Source of the DNA: Candidatus Peregrinibacteria bacterium CG10_big_fil_rev_8_21_14_0_10_55_24
Lineage (GTDB): Bacteria; Patescibacteriota; Gracilibacteria; Peribacterales; Peribacteraceae
Direction: 5' to 3'
Assembly: GCA_002772745.1 (NCBI GenBank)
Contig: PFDV01000003.1
Span: forward strand, 141,555 to 205,554
Length of the DNA stretch: 64,000 bases
How positions within the stretch are numbered: position 1 is the stretch's first letter; each line of letters opens with the position of its first letter. Both the position numbers and the translations under genes were made by a program. This document shows, one piece after another, positions 1 to 7,666 of this stretch. The notes under the pieces were generated by a model. The model was not told the DNA's origin, did not search any database, and saw only the letters and a list, made by a program, of their open reading frames with translations.

Positions 1-111
1 CGTAGCTCCAGCCTTCATCTCTCGCTTCGCTCGGGATGACGGCCGGCAGGCAGTTGGACCAACTTCGCCATAACAGCTTCGCGCAGGTACAGTTTGTTCA
101 TTCATCTCCAT

Positions 112-187
112 AGGCGCGTAGCTCAGTTGGTAGAGCACAGGTCTCCAAAACCTGGGGTCGCAGGTTCGATCCCTGCCGCGCCTGCCA
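112..187 (+). tRNA. tRNA-Trp (CCA anticodon)
   Basis: A full cloverleaf can be folded. The acceptor stem AGGCGCG pairs with CGCGCCT, the D-arm contains GCTC/GAGC, the anticodon stem CAGGT/ACCTG closes loop CTCCAAA with anticodon CCA at 145-147, and the T-arm is GCAGG/CCTGC with loop TTCGATC. Discriminator G184 is followed by a genome-encoded CCA (185-187). The last 12 nt recur downstream at 264-275 and 4745-4756. Confidence 0.96.
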
Positions 188-263
188 GAGTAATAACTCC
201 CAAAAATATTTGGAAGGACCTTGCATCTGCGAACGGCCCATCCGTAGCCTTGGCGAAGGAGGG

Positions 264-345
264 CCGCGCCTGCCAAAACATACATGGAAGACAAACCTAC
301 AGTTTTCCTTCCATGAGCCGTCCTTTCCCTCAGTGGTGCTGCTCC
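264..345 (+). repeat. Dispersed hairpin repeat, copy A
   Basis: It starts with CCGCGCCTGCCA, identical to the 3' end of the tRNA-Trp just upstream. A hairpin with arms CATGGAAG/CTTCCATG and an inner AAAC...GTTT follows (283-315), then a tail resembling TTTCCCT..GTG..GCTCCAG. A similar arrangement occurs at 4745-4835, and the hairpin plus tail also occur reversed inside the 23S intron (about 63355-63421). Confidence 0.7.
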
Positions 346-497
346 AGCGCGGGACCCGAAAGACCCACGCTTCGCGGTATTTTTTATTCTCAGGCGGAGC
401 CTGCCACATTGGGCACATGACTGGGTTGCCCTAGACGCCATGAATTCCGGTCAAGGCGATGTTTGGAGCCCGTCCTGTTCGGAACCCGAGCTCAAAC

Positions 498-525
498 TTG
501 ACATGAAGTGAGATACAAGTAAGAT
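498..525 (+). promoter_or_regulatory. Sigma-A-like promoter upstream of the arg operon
   Basis: TTGACA (498-503), a 16-nt spacer and TAAGAT (520-525). A transcript would begin near 532 and run about 300 nt before the deiminase start, through a terminator-like hairpin. Activity is inferred. Confidence 0.45.
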
Positions 526-639
526 CTCAATCGTGATCTCATCCTATCAGCCTATTGTTCGTCGTCGTCGCGCCTCCTCAGGGGTAGTGGCGTAAAGCTG
601 ATGTCTGGAAAATAGCCGCCGCCCCTGTGGAGAAGCCAG

Positions 640-670
640 AATCCCCAAAAGGGGATTTTTATATTTTTTG
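640..670 (+). terminator. Terminator-like hairpin in the leader
   Basis: Stem ATCCCC (641-646) and GGGGAT (651-656) with loop AAAA, followed by a long T-rich tract (657-670). The stem is short, but the U-tract makes an intrinsic terminator plausible. It lies between the 498-525 promoter and the operon, so it could be a conditional terminator. Confidence 0.5.
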
Positions 671-834
671 CAATTTCGATTCCATGCTTGAACTCTTCCC
701 CTCCGTCGTTCTCCATCGTTGCCGTACCACCTCCACGGAGGTGCCGGCGCCACAGGCTGTGGCGCCTGCAGCATCGCCTCCGTGGAGACAAAGAAATCAG
801 ATGCTGCGTCTGTAACTCCCCCCATTTATAAATC

Positions 835-1962
835 ATGAAAAACCACTGTACCTACATCATTTCTGAACCTCCCCAGACTCCCTGGTGGGGACACGGCATG
901 ATTCCCATGGAGGGAAACCATGCCATGGAACTCAACGCCAACAAGAGGCCCGACAACGACAAACTCGAACAGGAATTGGCGGCATGCAGAACGCTCTACG
1001 AAGAGTCGGGTGTCCGTTATCTCCTGAAGCCGTTCTCTCCAATCTTGGACGCGTTGTACAGACACGATGGTGTATTCTGCACTGATGCCATGGTGACAAC
1101 CCAAGGAAAGAGCGGTTCGCCGTTGGCATTCAAAAGCAATTTCTCTGCCCACTTCCGACAACCTGAAGCGGAAAGCCTGGAGCGATTCATGAAACTTCAG
1201 AGCATCCGGACAATCACGCTTGAATCCGAGCAAAAACTCGAAGGGGGCGATGCGCACTACACACCTTACGATCACCTGTACATCGGCGGATTGTTTAGAG
1301 CCAACGAACGGGGGCACCAGGCGGTGATCGAACAGAGCGATGTCACTGACGTAGCTCTCTTGAAAACGGAAGGCTTCCATGTGGATACTGTCCTCGTCCC
1401 CGCACTGGACGTTCGTGGAAAGCTCAAAGCGATCATTGCCTGCAGACAGGCAATTGAACGCGCCAGTTGGGATATCTTGAATGCCTTCGCTGCACGAAAC
1501 AGTGCGGAGCTTCTCGATATTGCCCCCATCGATTCCATCGGGAGTGGTGAGCAACACTATTCCGATGGCCAATACGCCGTGAACTGCATGCCCTTGCCAG
1601 GAGTTCTCCTCGGCAATGGATCATTCCAGACACCCGGCATTGAGGACAGATTGAAAGAACTCGGTATTGAGCATCAATGTTCTCCCATGCCGGAGTGTGC
1701 CAAATCCGGTGGAGCATTTCATTGCCTCACGCAACAGATTCCCGTCCATCATCCGCAGGAAGTTATCACCTGGTACATGATCGGCGAGGCATCGGAGCTC
1801 TTTAAGCTCTTGCAGCATCCGCCTTTAGATCCCGTCGAAAGGGATTTGATGCGGAAGCAGCTTCCGCTTATGCAATTGAATCAACTGCACCAATTTGGAC
1901 TGGATGCAAAAGCAATCGCAATTCTTGAACAGGCGAGAGAGGTATTTCTTTCCCTCACTTGA
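835..1962 (+). CDS. Guanidine-modifying enzyme (arginine deiminase / dihydrolase-like)
   Basis: A 375-aa member of the amidinotransferase/deiminase fold. Visible landmarks are an early PP motif (12-13), FCTD (81-84) in place of the family's F-x-x-D, RQPE (108-111), EGGD (136-139), the catalytic-type HVDT (182-185) and SGGAFHCLTQQ with the nucleophile candidate Cys297. These Asp/His/Cys positions match enzymes that attack the guanidinium carbon of arginine, methylarginine or agmatine. It is followed immediately by argG, so its likely product is citrulline, or ornithine plus ammonia if it acts as an arginine dihydrolase. The exact substrate cannot be read from the sequence. The start at 835 keeps the conserved PP motif; a TTATAA box lies just upstream but too close for the usual leaderless spacing. 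Confidence 0.75.
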   Translation: MKNHCTYIISEPPQTPWWGHGMIPMEGNHAMELNANKRPDNDKLEQELAACRTLYEESGVRYLLKPFSPILDALYRHDGVFCTDAMVTTQGKSGSPLAFKSNFSAHFRQPEAESLERFMKLQSIRTITLESEQKLEGGDAHYTPYDHLYIGGLFRANERGHQAVIEQSDVTDVALLKTEGFHVDTVLVPALDVRGKLKAIIACRQAIERASWDILNAFAARNSAELLDIAPIDSIGSGEQHYSDGQYAVNCMPLPGVLLGNGSFQTPGIEDRLKELGIEHQCSPMPECAKSGGAFHCLTQQIPVHHPQEVITWYMIGEASELFKLLQHPPLDPVERDLMRKQLPLMQLNQLHQFGLDAKAIAILEQAREVFLSLT

Positions 1963-1985
1963 TACTTCCCCTTCCCCCTTTTCCC

Positions 1986-3239
1986 ATGCAAACCACTACG
2001 ACCTATCAAAAAATTTCCTCTCATGAGGCCAAGAAAGGCGAATTCAAAACGTGCCTCCTCCTCTATTCTGGCGGGCTCGATACCTCTGTCATGCTCAAGT
2101 GGATTCAAGACGAATATCAGGCAGAGATCATTGCACTCACCATAGATGTAGGCCAGATTCACGAAGATCTTGAAATCGCGAGACAGAAGGCGCTCAAGCT
2201 CGGTGCGAAGGAAGCCATTATCATCGACGCCAAAGACCGCTTCGCGGAGCAGATGTTGACGCGCGCCATCAAGGCGAACGCCGATTATCAGGGTGGCTAC
2301 CGCCTCTCCACTCCCCTCGGGAGAGTCATTCTCTCTCAAATTGCCGTCGAACAGGCGCAGAAATGCGGTGCAACCGTAATTGCGCATGGCGCAACCGGCA
2401 AGGGCAACGACCAAGTGCGTTTTGAGGGCTACATCACGACCCTCGCACCCGACCTGAAAATTATCGCCCCTGTTCGAGAGTGGGCAATGGGCAGGGACGA
2501 GGAGATCGCATACGCCGAGAAACACGGCATTCCGATTACTCAGACCAGCGCCAAACCCTATTCATACGACGACAATATGTGGGGGTCCACTGGCGAAGGC
2601 GGCGAGATCGAGGATCCAAAACTTGTTCCGCCGCTCGAGAACATCCTCGAAGTCTGCACGCACCCGAAGGATGCTCCCGATGAATCGGAGATTGTCGCAG
2701 TGACATTTGAAAAAGGCGTTCCTGTTTGCCTGAATGATAAAAAGCTCTCGATCTCTGCATTGGTACAAAAATGCAATGAGGTTGGCGCAAGGCACGGTGT
2801 CGGCATCACACATCTCATCGAAGACCGCCTCGTCGGATTGAAAGTCAGAGGGATCTACGAAGCTCCTGGCGCTGAAATCCTGGTCACAGCGCACTTCAAT
2901 CTTGAAAAACTCGTTTCCACGAGAGACGTAAACGAACTCAAACAATTGATCGATCAAAAGTGGGCGTACTTCTGCTACGGTGCCAAGTGGTTCGAGCCAA
3001 CCATGGCAGCCATTCATGCATTCCAAGACTCCACAAACGAAAGAGTGACTGGTACGGTGAAAATGCGACTCTACAAAGGCGCAGCGACCGTCGTTGCTTT
3101 AGAGTCACCGTATTCGCTCTTCAACACAAACCTCGCGACATTTAACAAGAATGCAGCGTTCAATCAGAATGCATCAGCCGGATTCATCGAGATCTATAAT
3201 CTCCCCCAAAAGACGTTCTACTCCCTCCATCATGAATAA
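1986..3239 (+). CDS. argG: Argininosuccinate synthase
   Basis: Joins citrulline and aspartate with ATP to give argininosuccinate. The 417-aa protein has the PP-loop SGGLDTS at residues 28-34 and the family's GSTGEGGEIEDP-type region in the middle. I chose ATG 1986 over an in-frame TTG at 1959, because the TTG overlaps the upstream stop and adds only a low-complexity peptide; no Shine-Dalgarno is visible for either. There are still about 20 residues before the first strand. The gene lies 23 nt after the deiminase-like gene and overlaps argH by 8 nt, so the three are probably cotranscribed. No argF is seen in the window, so citrulline may come from the upstream enzyme. Confidence 0.95.
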   Translation: MQTTTTYQKISSHEAKKGEFKTCLLLYSGGLDTSVMLKWIQDEYQAEIIALTIDVGQIHEDLEIARQKALKLGAKEAIIIDAKDRFAEQMLTRAIKANADYQGGYRLSTPLGRVILSQIAVEQAQKCGATVIAHGATGKGNDQVRFEGYITTLAPDLKIIAPVREWAMGRDEEIAYAEKHGIPITQTSAKPYSYDDNMWGSTGEGGEIEDPKLVPPLENILEVCTHPKDAPDESEIVAVTFEKGVPVCLNDKKLSISALVQKCNEVGARHGVGITHLIEDRLVGLKVRGIYEAPGAEILVTAHFNLEKLVSTRDVNELKQLIDQKWAYFCYGAKWFEPTMAAIHAFQDSTNERVTGTVKMRLYKGAATVVALESPYSLFNTNLATFNKNAAFNQNASAGFIEIYNLPQKTFYSLHHE

Positions 3240-4539
3240 GCTCTGGAAAAAATCATCGGCAAAACTTCACCCGACCATCGAGAGGTACACCGTCGGTGAA
3301 GACCCTGTGTTGGACATGTCTTTGTTCCCATTCGATATCAAGGCAAGTAATGCCCATGTAAAAGGATTGAGAAAAATCGGCATTCTCAGCGGACAAGAGC
3401 TCAAGGAGCTCTTGTCCGCACTCAAGGAACTGGAGAAGGACTTCCACAAGGGCAAAATCCGGATCGCAGTGGAGGACGAAGATTGCCATACGGTCATAGA
3501 AAATATGCTTACTGCGAAACTCGGAGACACCGGGAAAAAGATTCACACGGGTCGAAGCAGAAATGACCAAGTGCTGGTCGCACTGCGGCTTCTCATGAAA
3601 GATCGGCTGAAAGAAATATGCATGAGGACGCTGGATCTTGCGGAAACATTTCTGTCCTTTGCAAAAGAGTATGAGGATGTTGCGCTTCCCGGGTACTCCC
3701 ATATGCAGCAGGCCATGCTCGGGAGCATCGGGCACTACGGGTGCAGCTTCGTCGAGAGCCTCTTAGACGATATCGCCTTGATCGACTCCATTCGGAATCA
3801 CATCGATGCCAATCCTCTGGGAAGCGCTGCGGGATATGGCGTCGCTTTGCCTCTCGATCGATCGGGCATCACGCAAGAATTAGGATTCGGCCGAATACAA
3901 ATTAATTCGCTCTACTGCCAAAACAGTCGGGGAAAATTCGAAAGCTTGTTTCTTGAGGGGCTTGCGCAAATCATGATGACCCTCGGGAGATTCGCGAATG
4001 ACCTCCTGCTCTTTACGACACAAGAATTCGATTTCTTCGCCGTAGATCAAGCGCTCGTCACAGGATCGAGCATCATGCCGCAGAAGAAGAATCTCGACGG
4101 GCTGGAAGTCTTGAGAGGCAACGTGAGCGTCATGATGGGGTATCAACAAATGGCAAAAGATATCGCAAAGAATCTGCCCTCTGGCTATAACCGCGATCTC
4201 CAGCTCCTCAAGCGCCCCATCATCCATGGCACGGATATTGTGTTGCAGAGCATCGAGGTAGCTCGGCTGTATCTTACGAACATCGCGCCGAAGCAAGCAT
4301 CAATTGAAAAGAAGATTACGAAGGACATCTTCATGGCCGATGTGGCTGTGTCTCTCTCGAGGGAAAAAGGAATTCCCTTCAGAGAGGCATATCAACTTTC
4401 TGCGAAGCACATGGAACCCTACAAGGTGGACTTCAGGAAGAATATTGCTTCAAAGGTGAGTCTTGGTGCGCCTGGAAATCTGGCATGGAAAGAATATGCG
4501 AAGAGAATCGCGGTGCTAAAACGTATTGCACATGAATAA
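3232..4539 (+). CDS. argH: Argininosuccinate lyase
   Basis: Splits argininosuccinate into arginine and fumarate. The 435-aa fumarase/aspartase-superfamily protein has HTGRSRNDQ near residue 105 and the signature GSSIMPQKKN at 278-287, which carries the flexible catalytic loop. It is slightly shorter than the usual ~460 aa. The ATG at 3232 overlaps the argG stop, which suggests translational coupling. A longer reading to 3151 would run deep into argG and is rejected. Confidence 0.95.
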   Translation: MNKLWKKSSAKLHPTIERYTVGEDPVLDMSLFPFDIKASNAHVKGLRKIGILSGQELKELLSALKELEKDFHKGKIRIAVEDEDCHTVIENMLTAKLGDTGKKIHTGRSRNDQVLVALRLLMKDRLKEICMRTLDLAETFLSFAKEYEDVALPGYSHMQQAMLGSIGHYGCSFVESLLDDIALIDSIRNHIDANPLGSAAGYGVALPLDRSGITQELGFGRIQINSLYCQNSRGKFESLFLEGLAQIMMTLGRFANDLLLFTTQEFDFFAVDQALVTGSSIMPQKKNLDGLEVLRGNVSVMMGYQQMAKDIAKNLPSGYNRDLQLLKRPIIHGTDIVLQSIEVARLYLTNIAPKQASIEKKITKDIFMADVAVSLSREKGIPFREAYQLSAKHMEPYKVDFRKNIASKVSLGAPGNLAWKEYAKRIAVLKRIAHE

Positions 4540-4967
4540 AAAATTGCAGGGAGCGCTGTCGCTATCTAGTCTCAAGCCACCCCGACCTGTCTGCTCTCAA
4601 GTCCAGTCAGTCTCACCCCATCGAAAACGCGCTCCAGGATTCAAAGTCCAATCATCACGTCCAGTCCGCTCTGCCAGATCTTAAACCAAGCAACCGATCA
4701 ATTACTCTCATGATCTGCGATAGGCTCTGAGCGCAGCCGAAGAGCCGCGCCTGCCATTACATGAGAAAGAAACCGTAGGTTTCTCTCTCATGAGCTCTCT
4801 TTTCCCTTTGCGGTGCCCCTCCAGACAAGCGGAGCTTGTCTTCGGGGCAACTTGTTTCATTGGATCAAGCTCGAGTTGATTGTGGACAGGAAATATGACG
4901 TGCGAAGTGGGGGTCACATGTGATGTGTCATACTCTCGGTTCTTTTCTTGCTACACTGTTCTTACAG
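4540..4967 (+). other. Intergenic region with repeat copy B
   Basis: No gene is recognised. The left part (4540-4740) shows nothing clear. The right part contains hairpin repeat copy B (4745-4835), then a hairpin-prone AAGC...GCTT stretch near 4834-4850. The last 50 bases precede the Cys-rich gene. Confidence 0.5.
4745..4835 (+). repeat. Dispersed hairpin repeat, copy B
   Basis: It begins with CCGCGCCTGCCA (4745-4756), identical to the tRNA-Trp 3' end. A hairpin follows (4760-4792) with outer arms CATGAGA/TCTCATG and core AAACC-GTAG-GTTT, then a TTTCCCTTTGCGGTG..CTCCAG-type tail. Copies A and B lie in the same orientation on either side of the arg operon. Confidence 0.7.
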
Positions 4968-5957
4968 ATGTCTTTCGTCACCAATTTCCAACGGCTCCTC
5001 CTCGCCTCTCCTCGCTTCAACGTGAAGCATGTGATGGCGGAAAACAGTGATTACGCAGACACCGTTCTCAAGTCAAAGAATTGCTACTACAGCTTCTGTG
5101 TCTTCTACTGCGAGGACGTGTACTACGCCAGGTACTCGCGTAAATGCGTGAGCTGCAACGGCATCACGTTCTGTGTGGAGTGCGAATGGTGCACAGAGTG
5201 CGTGGACTGCCAACGCTGCTACAACAGTCACTACTGCCAGGATTGTCAGAACTGCTCCGATTGCTCCTTTTGCAAGGATTGTTTCGGCTGCCGCAACTGC
5301 TTCGGTTGCGCGGGGTTACACCAAAAGGAGTATCACCTGTTTAATGAGAAACTTTCGAAAGAGGAGTACGAGAAGCGGATGGGGCAACTCAATTTGCAGG
5401 AGTTTGCCCACCGCAGTCTGGTCGAGGAGCGAGTGAGAGTCCTTCGCAAGAAGACGCCGAACCTCGCCATCCACCAGTTTATGACCGAGAGCTGTATCGG
5501 TGATCATCTGACGCAGTGCAAAGGGAGTCACCAATGCTTTGACAGCTTTAACAACGAAGATTGTGCCTATTGCATCGAGACGAACGGCAACAAAGATTGC
5601 GTCGATCTCACCGTATGTTTTGAGAATGAGTTGTGCGCGCACTGCGTGCAATCAACGATGAACCATAACTGCGACCACATCATATTCACCGACCAATCCA
5701 ACGATTGCGCGTTTTCCGCGTACCTCCGGGGATGCAAGTACTGTTTCGGCTGTGCGAATCTAGATCGGCAGGAGTACCACATTCTCAATGTGCCGGTGCC
5801 GCCGGAGAAGTACGAAGAGACAGTGACAGAACTCAGGAAAGAACTCCATGCGGCCAAGATGCACAACCTCAATCTTTTCTTCGTTTCCGACTACGAGCGC
5901 AAACGCTTACAAACAGAAACCGACCCTGTAATCGTCAACACTGTTCCCTCCCTCTAG
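4968..5957 (+). CDS. Cys-rich protein, CPR 'CaiB/BaiF'-labelled family, body half
   Basis: 329 aa with very dense cysteines between residues about 45 and 110 (repeated CxxC, CxxCxxC) and a second Cys-rich stretch near 170-270. I recognise it as the C-terminal body of a protein common in CPR genomes that is often labelled CaiB/BaiF family, although nothing CoA-transferase-like is visible. In the usual form an N-terminal zinc ribbon precedes a segment like FQRLLLASPRFNV...ENSDYAD. Here the ribbon is a separate gene immediately downstream. Metal binding is likely; the function is unknown. ATG 4968 fits the family body better than the ATG at 4920. Confidence 0.65.
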   Translation: MSFVTNFQRLLLASPRFNVKHVMAENSDYADTVLKSKNCYYSFCVFYCEDVYYARYSRKCVSCNGITFCVECEWCTECVDCQRCYNSHYCQDCQNCSDCSFCKDCFGCRNCFGCAGLHQKEYHLFNEKLSKEEYEKRMGQLNLQEFAHRSLVEERVRVLRKKTPNLAIHQFMTESCIGDHLTQCKGSHQCFDSFNNEDCAYCIETNGNKDCVDLTVCFENELCAHCVQSTMNHNCDHIIFTDQSNDCAFSAYLRGCKYCFGCANLDRQEYHILNVPVPPEKYEETVTELRKELHAAKMHNLNLFFVSDYERKRLQTETDPVIVNTVPSL

Positions 5958-5968
5958 CCCCTCTCGCC

Positions 5969-6241
5969 ATGACGCCAAAGCAAACGAAGTTCACGTGTAA
6001 AGAATGCTCCAAGGAATTCCTTGTGATTCCGCAGGAGATGGCAATCTACGCCGAGAAAAAATTACCGCTCCCAGATCAGTGCCCCAGTTGCCGCCATAAG
6101 CGGAGGATGGCGTTACGCAATGAGCGAGCCCTCTACAAGCGTTCTTGCGGGAAGTGCGGCGATAGCATGCTCACAACCTACGCTCCGGATGCTCCGTATG
6201 CGATCTACTGCCAGAAGTGTTTCTGGGAGAACGTTGGATAA
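5969..6241 (+). CDS. Small four-CxxC zinc-ribbon protein
   Basis: 90 aa with four CxxC pairs (C10/13, C38/41, C60/63, C81/84), enough to bind two zinc ions, plus the RNERALYKR segment typical of the N-terminal ribbon of the CPR Cys-rich family. It starts 11 nt after the Cys-rich gene, probably in the same operon. The two genes look like the two halves of one family protein, encoded in reversed order. Role unknown; binding to nucleic acid or protein is conceivable. Confidence 0.7.
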   Translation: MTPKQTKFTCKECSKEFLVIPQEMAIYAEKKLPLPDQCPSCRHKRRMALRNERALYKRSCGKCGDSMLTTYAPDAPYAIYCQKCFWENVG

Positions 6242-6315
6242 TGTCATGCGGTGCATGGTTATGGCTTGCTCATCTCATTTCACGCCCTCAAGCGCCGAAG
6301 TCGGGTGTTCTATTC

Positions 6316-6344
6316 TTGATTTTACCATGGTAAAGTGTTATAAT
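6316..6344 (+). promoter_or_regulatory. Promoter with palindromic operator candidate
   Basis: TTGATT (6316-6321), a 17-nt spacer and TATAAT (6339-6344), ending 8 nt before ATG 6353, so the mRNA is probably leaderless. The spacer holds a perfect 14-bp palindrome, TTTACCATGGTAAA (6321-6334), placed where a repressor could block RNA polymerase. Confidence 0.7.
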
Positions 6345-6352
6345 CATTTTAT

Positions 6353-6799
6353 ATGGCAGACTCATCTCATCAAGAATCTTCGTTCCTCCCCTCCCCTCCA
6401 GCGGAAGTCGAGCACTTCGATGTACTAGGGATGGCAGAGCTCCCCGGAGCGTTGAACCTGGTGCAGGTTGATCTCGCAGACCCCGTACGCGCAATCCCCG
6501 GAGGGAACATCCTCACCGGATGTTTGATCGAGGACATGCGCAAGGGGCACCCGGTATTGCTCTGTGACGTCACGCGCATCGCGTACCTGTCCCCGGAGCA
6601 ACGAGCCGAAGTGCGCGAGACAGCGAACACCAGCCGGATTCTTGATATCTTCCGCGGACCCGGTGGAGCGGTGTACATCGTCACCGACAGCAAGCCCGAA
6701 CCCCATTGCTACAGGGTGGATCTCCGCCCGAAGACCGACGCGCCTACAGAGAAGCGTGCAGGCTTCATGCAAAAACTACGGTCGCTCTTCTCCAGGTAA
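6353..6799 (+). CDS. Hypothetical protein
   Basis: 148 aa, soluble, with no motif I recognise. The middle (about 60-125) reads like a small alpha/beta domain, with DVTRIAYLSPEQ and GGAVYIVTDS segments, and the C-terminus is basic. It has one of the clearest promoters in the window, with a palindrome in the spacer, so it is probably regulated on its own. It converges with the methyltransferase gene and their ends overlap by 24 nt. Confidence 0.7.
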   Translation: MADSSHQESSFLPSPPAEVEHFDVLGMAELPGALNLVQVDLADPVRAIPGGNILTGCLIEDMRKGHPVLLCDVTRIAYLSPEQRAEVRETANTSRILDIFRGPGGAVYIVTDSKPEPHCYRVDLRPKTDAPTEKRAGFMQKLRSLFSR

Positions 6800-7654
6800 T
6801 TTCTTCCTGTACACACCCTGGAACGCCGACGCAACGCGTTCACTCAAGCAGTTTCTTTGGAAGAGGAGGTCGGTGTACTTCAACCAGAAGGTCAGCCATC
6901 CCCAGACGATGAGGCCGACATTGTAGAGCATGACGTTCCCAAATGACGTGAGAACGGCGAACCATTCCCTCAATATCCACGAAAGCATGGAGCCGGGTCC
7001 CACGGCGATGGAGAACGAGAGTTCTTCATAGTCTTTAAGGAGCTCTTTGATCCCGCTCACGGAGTAGCGCTGGTAGTCATCGGGAACGGCATGGAACGGC
7101 TGCAGGAAGGGGAGTTTGATGAAGAGGAGGCCTCCAGGTTTCAGGACACGTTGAATCTCCTCCATCACGGTCAGGGGATCGCGAACGTGCTCAAGAACAT
7201 TCTTAAAAAGAACGATATCCATGCTCTCATCGACAAAAGGGAGACGGTGCGCATCGGCCACAACGTCAACATTCGGATAGGCGACGAGATCGAGGTTGAG
7301 CATACGCCGATGCATGTCCTTAAGATCTTTGGAGAGTGATCCGATATTGAGGACTATTGCATCGGGGTGCTCCCGGAGAAGCTGCTTGAGTCTCTTCCCC
7401 TCGCCTACCGAGGATGTCATCGTATCGAAGTAGACGGAGTGGTGCGGCGGTCTCAGCCAGCGTGCCATGATCCTCAGGGGCGTCTTCCTTGTCGTGTGTG
7501 CGGCAACGGTATGCTGCGAGAGTTCCTCTACAAAACGTGGCACGCCGTTTTCCACCGGATACCGTGCCTTGCACTGCGTGCAGGTTAGTATGGCTTCCTC
7601 CTCACGCAGTGGCGCGGAGCAAGCAGGGCAGCGCAGGAGAGCAATATCGAGCAC
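6776..7654 (-). CDS. SAM-dependent methyltransferase with N-terminal zinc ribbon
   Basis: 292 aa. The N-terminus has a Trm112-like ribbon (C9, C12, C25, C28). It is followed by a class I methyltransferase core: VLNIGS as motif I near 100, DAHRLPF, then DIVLFKNVLEHV (the usual 'D..........LEH' post-motif) and LKPGGLLFIKLP. A hydrophobic C-terminal stretch (about 235-265) may anchor it to the membrane. It starts at GTG 7654, 12 nt after the glycosyltransferase gene, so it is likely part of a surface glycosylation operon with the two TMTC-like genes. The substrate is unknown; a lipid-linked sugar is a guess. Confidence 0.8.
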   Translation of the reverse strand: MLDIALLRCPACSAPLREEEAILTCTQCKARYPVENGVPRFVEELSQHTVAAHTTRKTPLRIMARWLRPPHHSVYFDTMTSSVGEGKRLKQLLREHPDAIVLNIGSLSKDLKDMHRRMLNLDLVAYPNVDVVADAHRLPFVDESMDIVLFKNVLEHVRDPLTVMEEIQRVLKPGGLLFIKLPFLQPFHAVPDDYQRYSVSGIKELLKDYEELSFSIAVGPGSMLSWILREWFAVLTSFGNVMLYNVGLIVWGWLTFWLKYTDLLFQRNCLSERVASAFQGVYRKKLPGEERP

Positions 7655-7666
7655 CGTTGCACTGTA

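Larger units (their letters stand above)
188..834 (+). other. Long intergenic region: repeat copy, promoter, hairpins, terminator
   Basis: No convincing gene is seen here. It holds a dispersed hairpin repeat (about 264-345), a sigma-A-like promoter (498-525), a stem CAGGGG...CCCCTG (579-627), a terminator-like hairpin (641-670), a small ACCTCC/GGAGGT stem near 729-742 and a palindrome GGCGCCACAG-G-CTGTGGCGCC (746-766). The right part probably forms a structured leader of the deiminase-argG-argH operon; a regulatory role is inferred from position only. Confidence 0.5.

Noticed and set aside
94..434. Overlapping reading frames across tRNA-Trp and the repeat
   Set aside because: They translate tRNA and palindromic repeat sequence in several frames and match no protein style.
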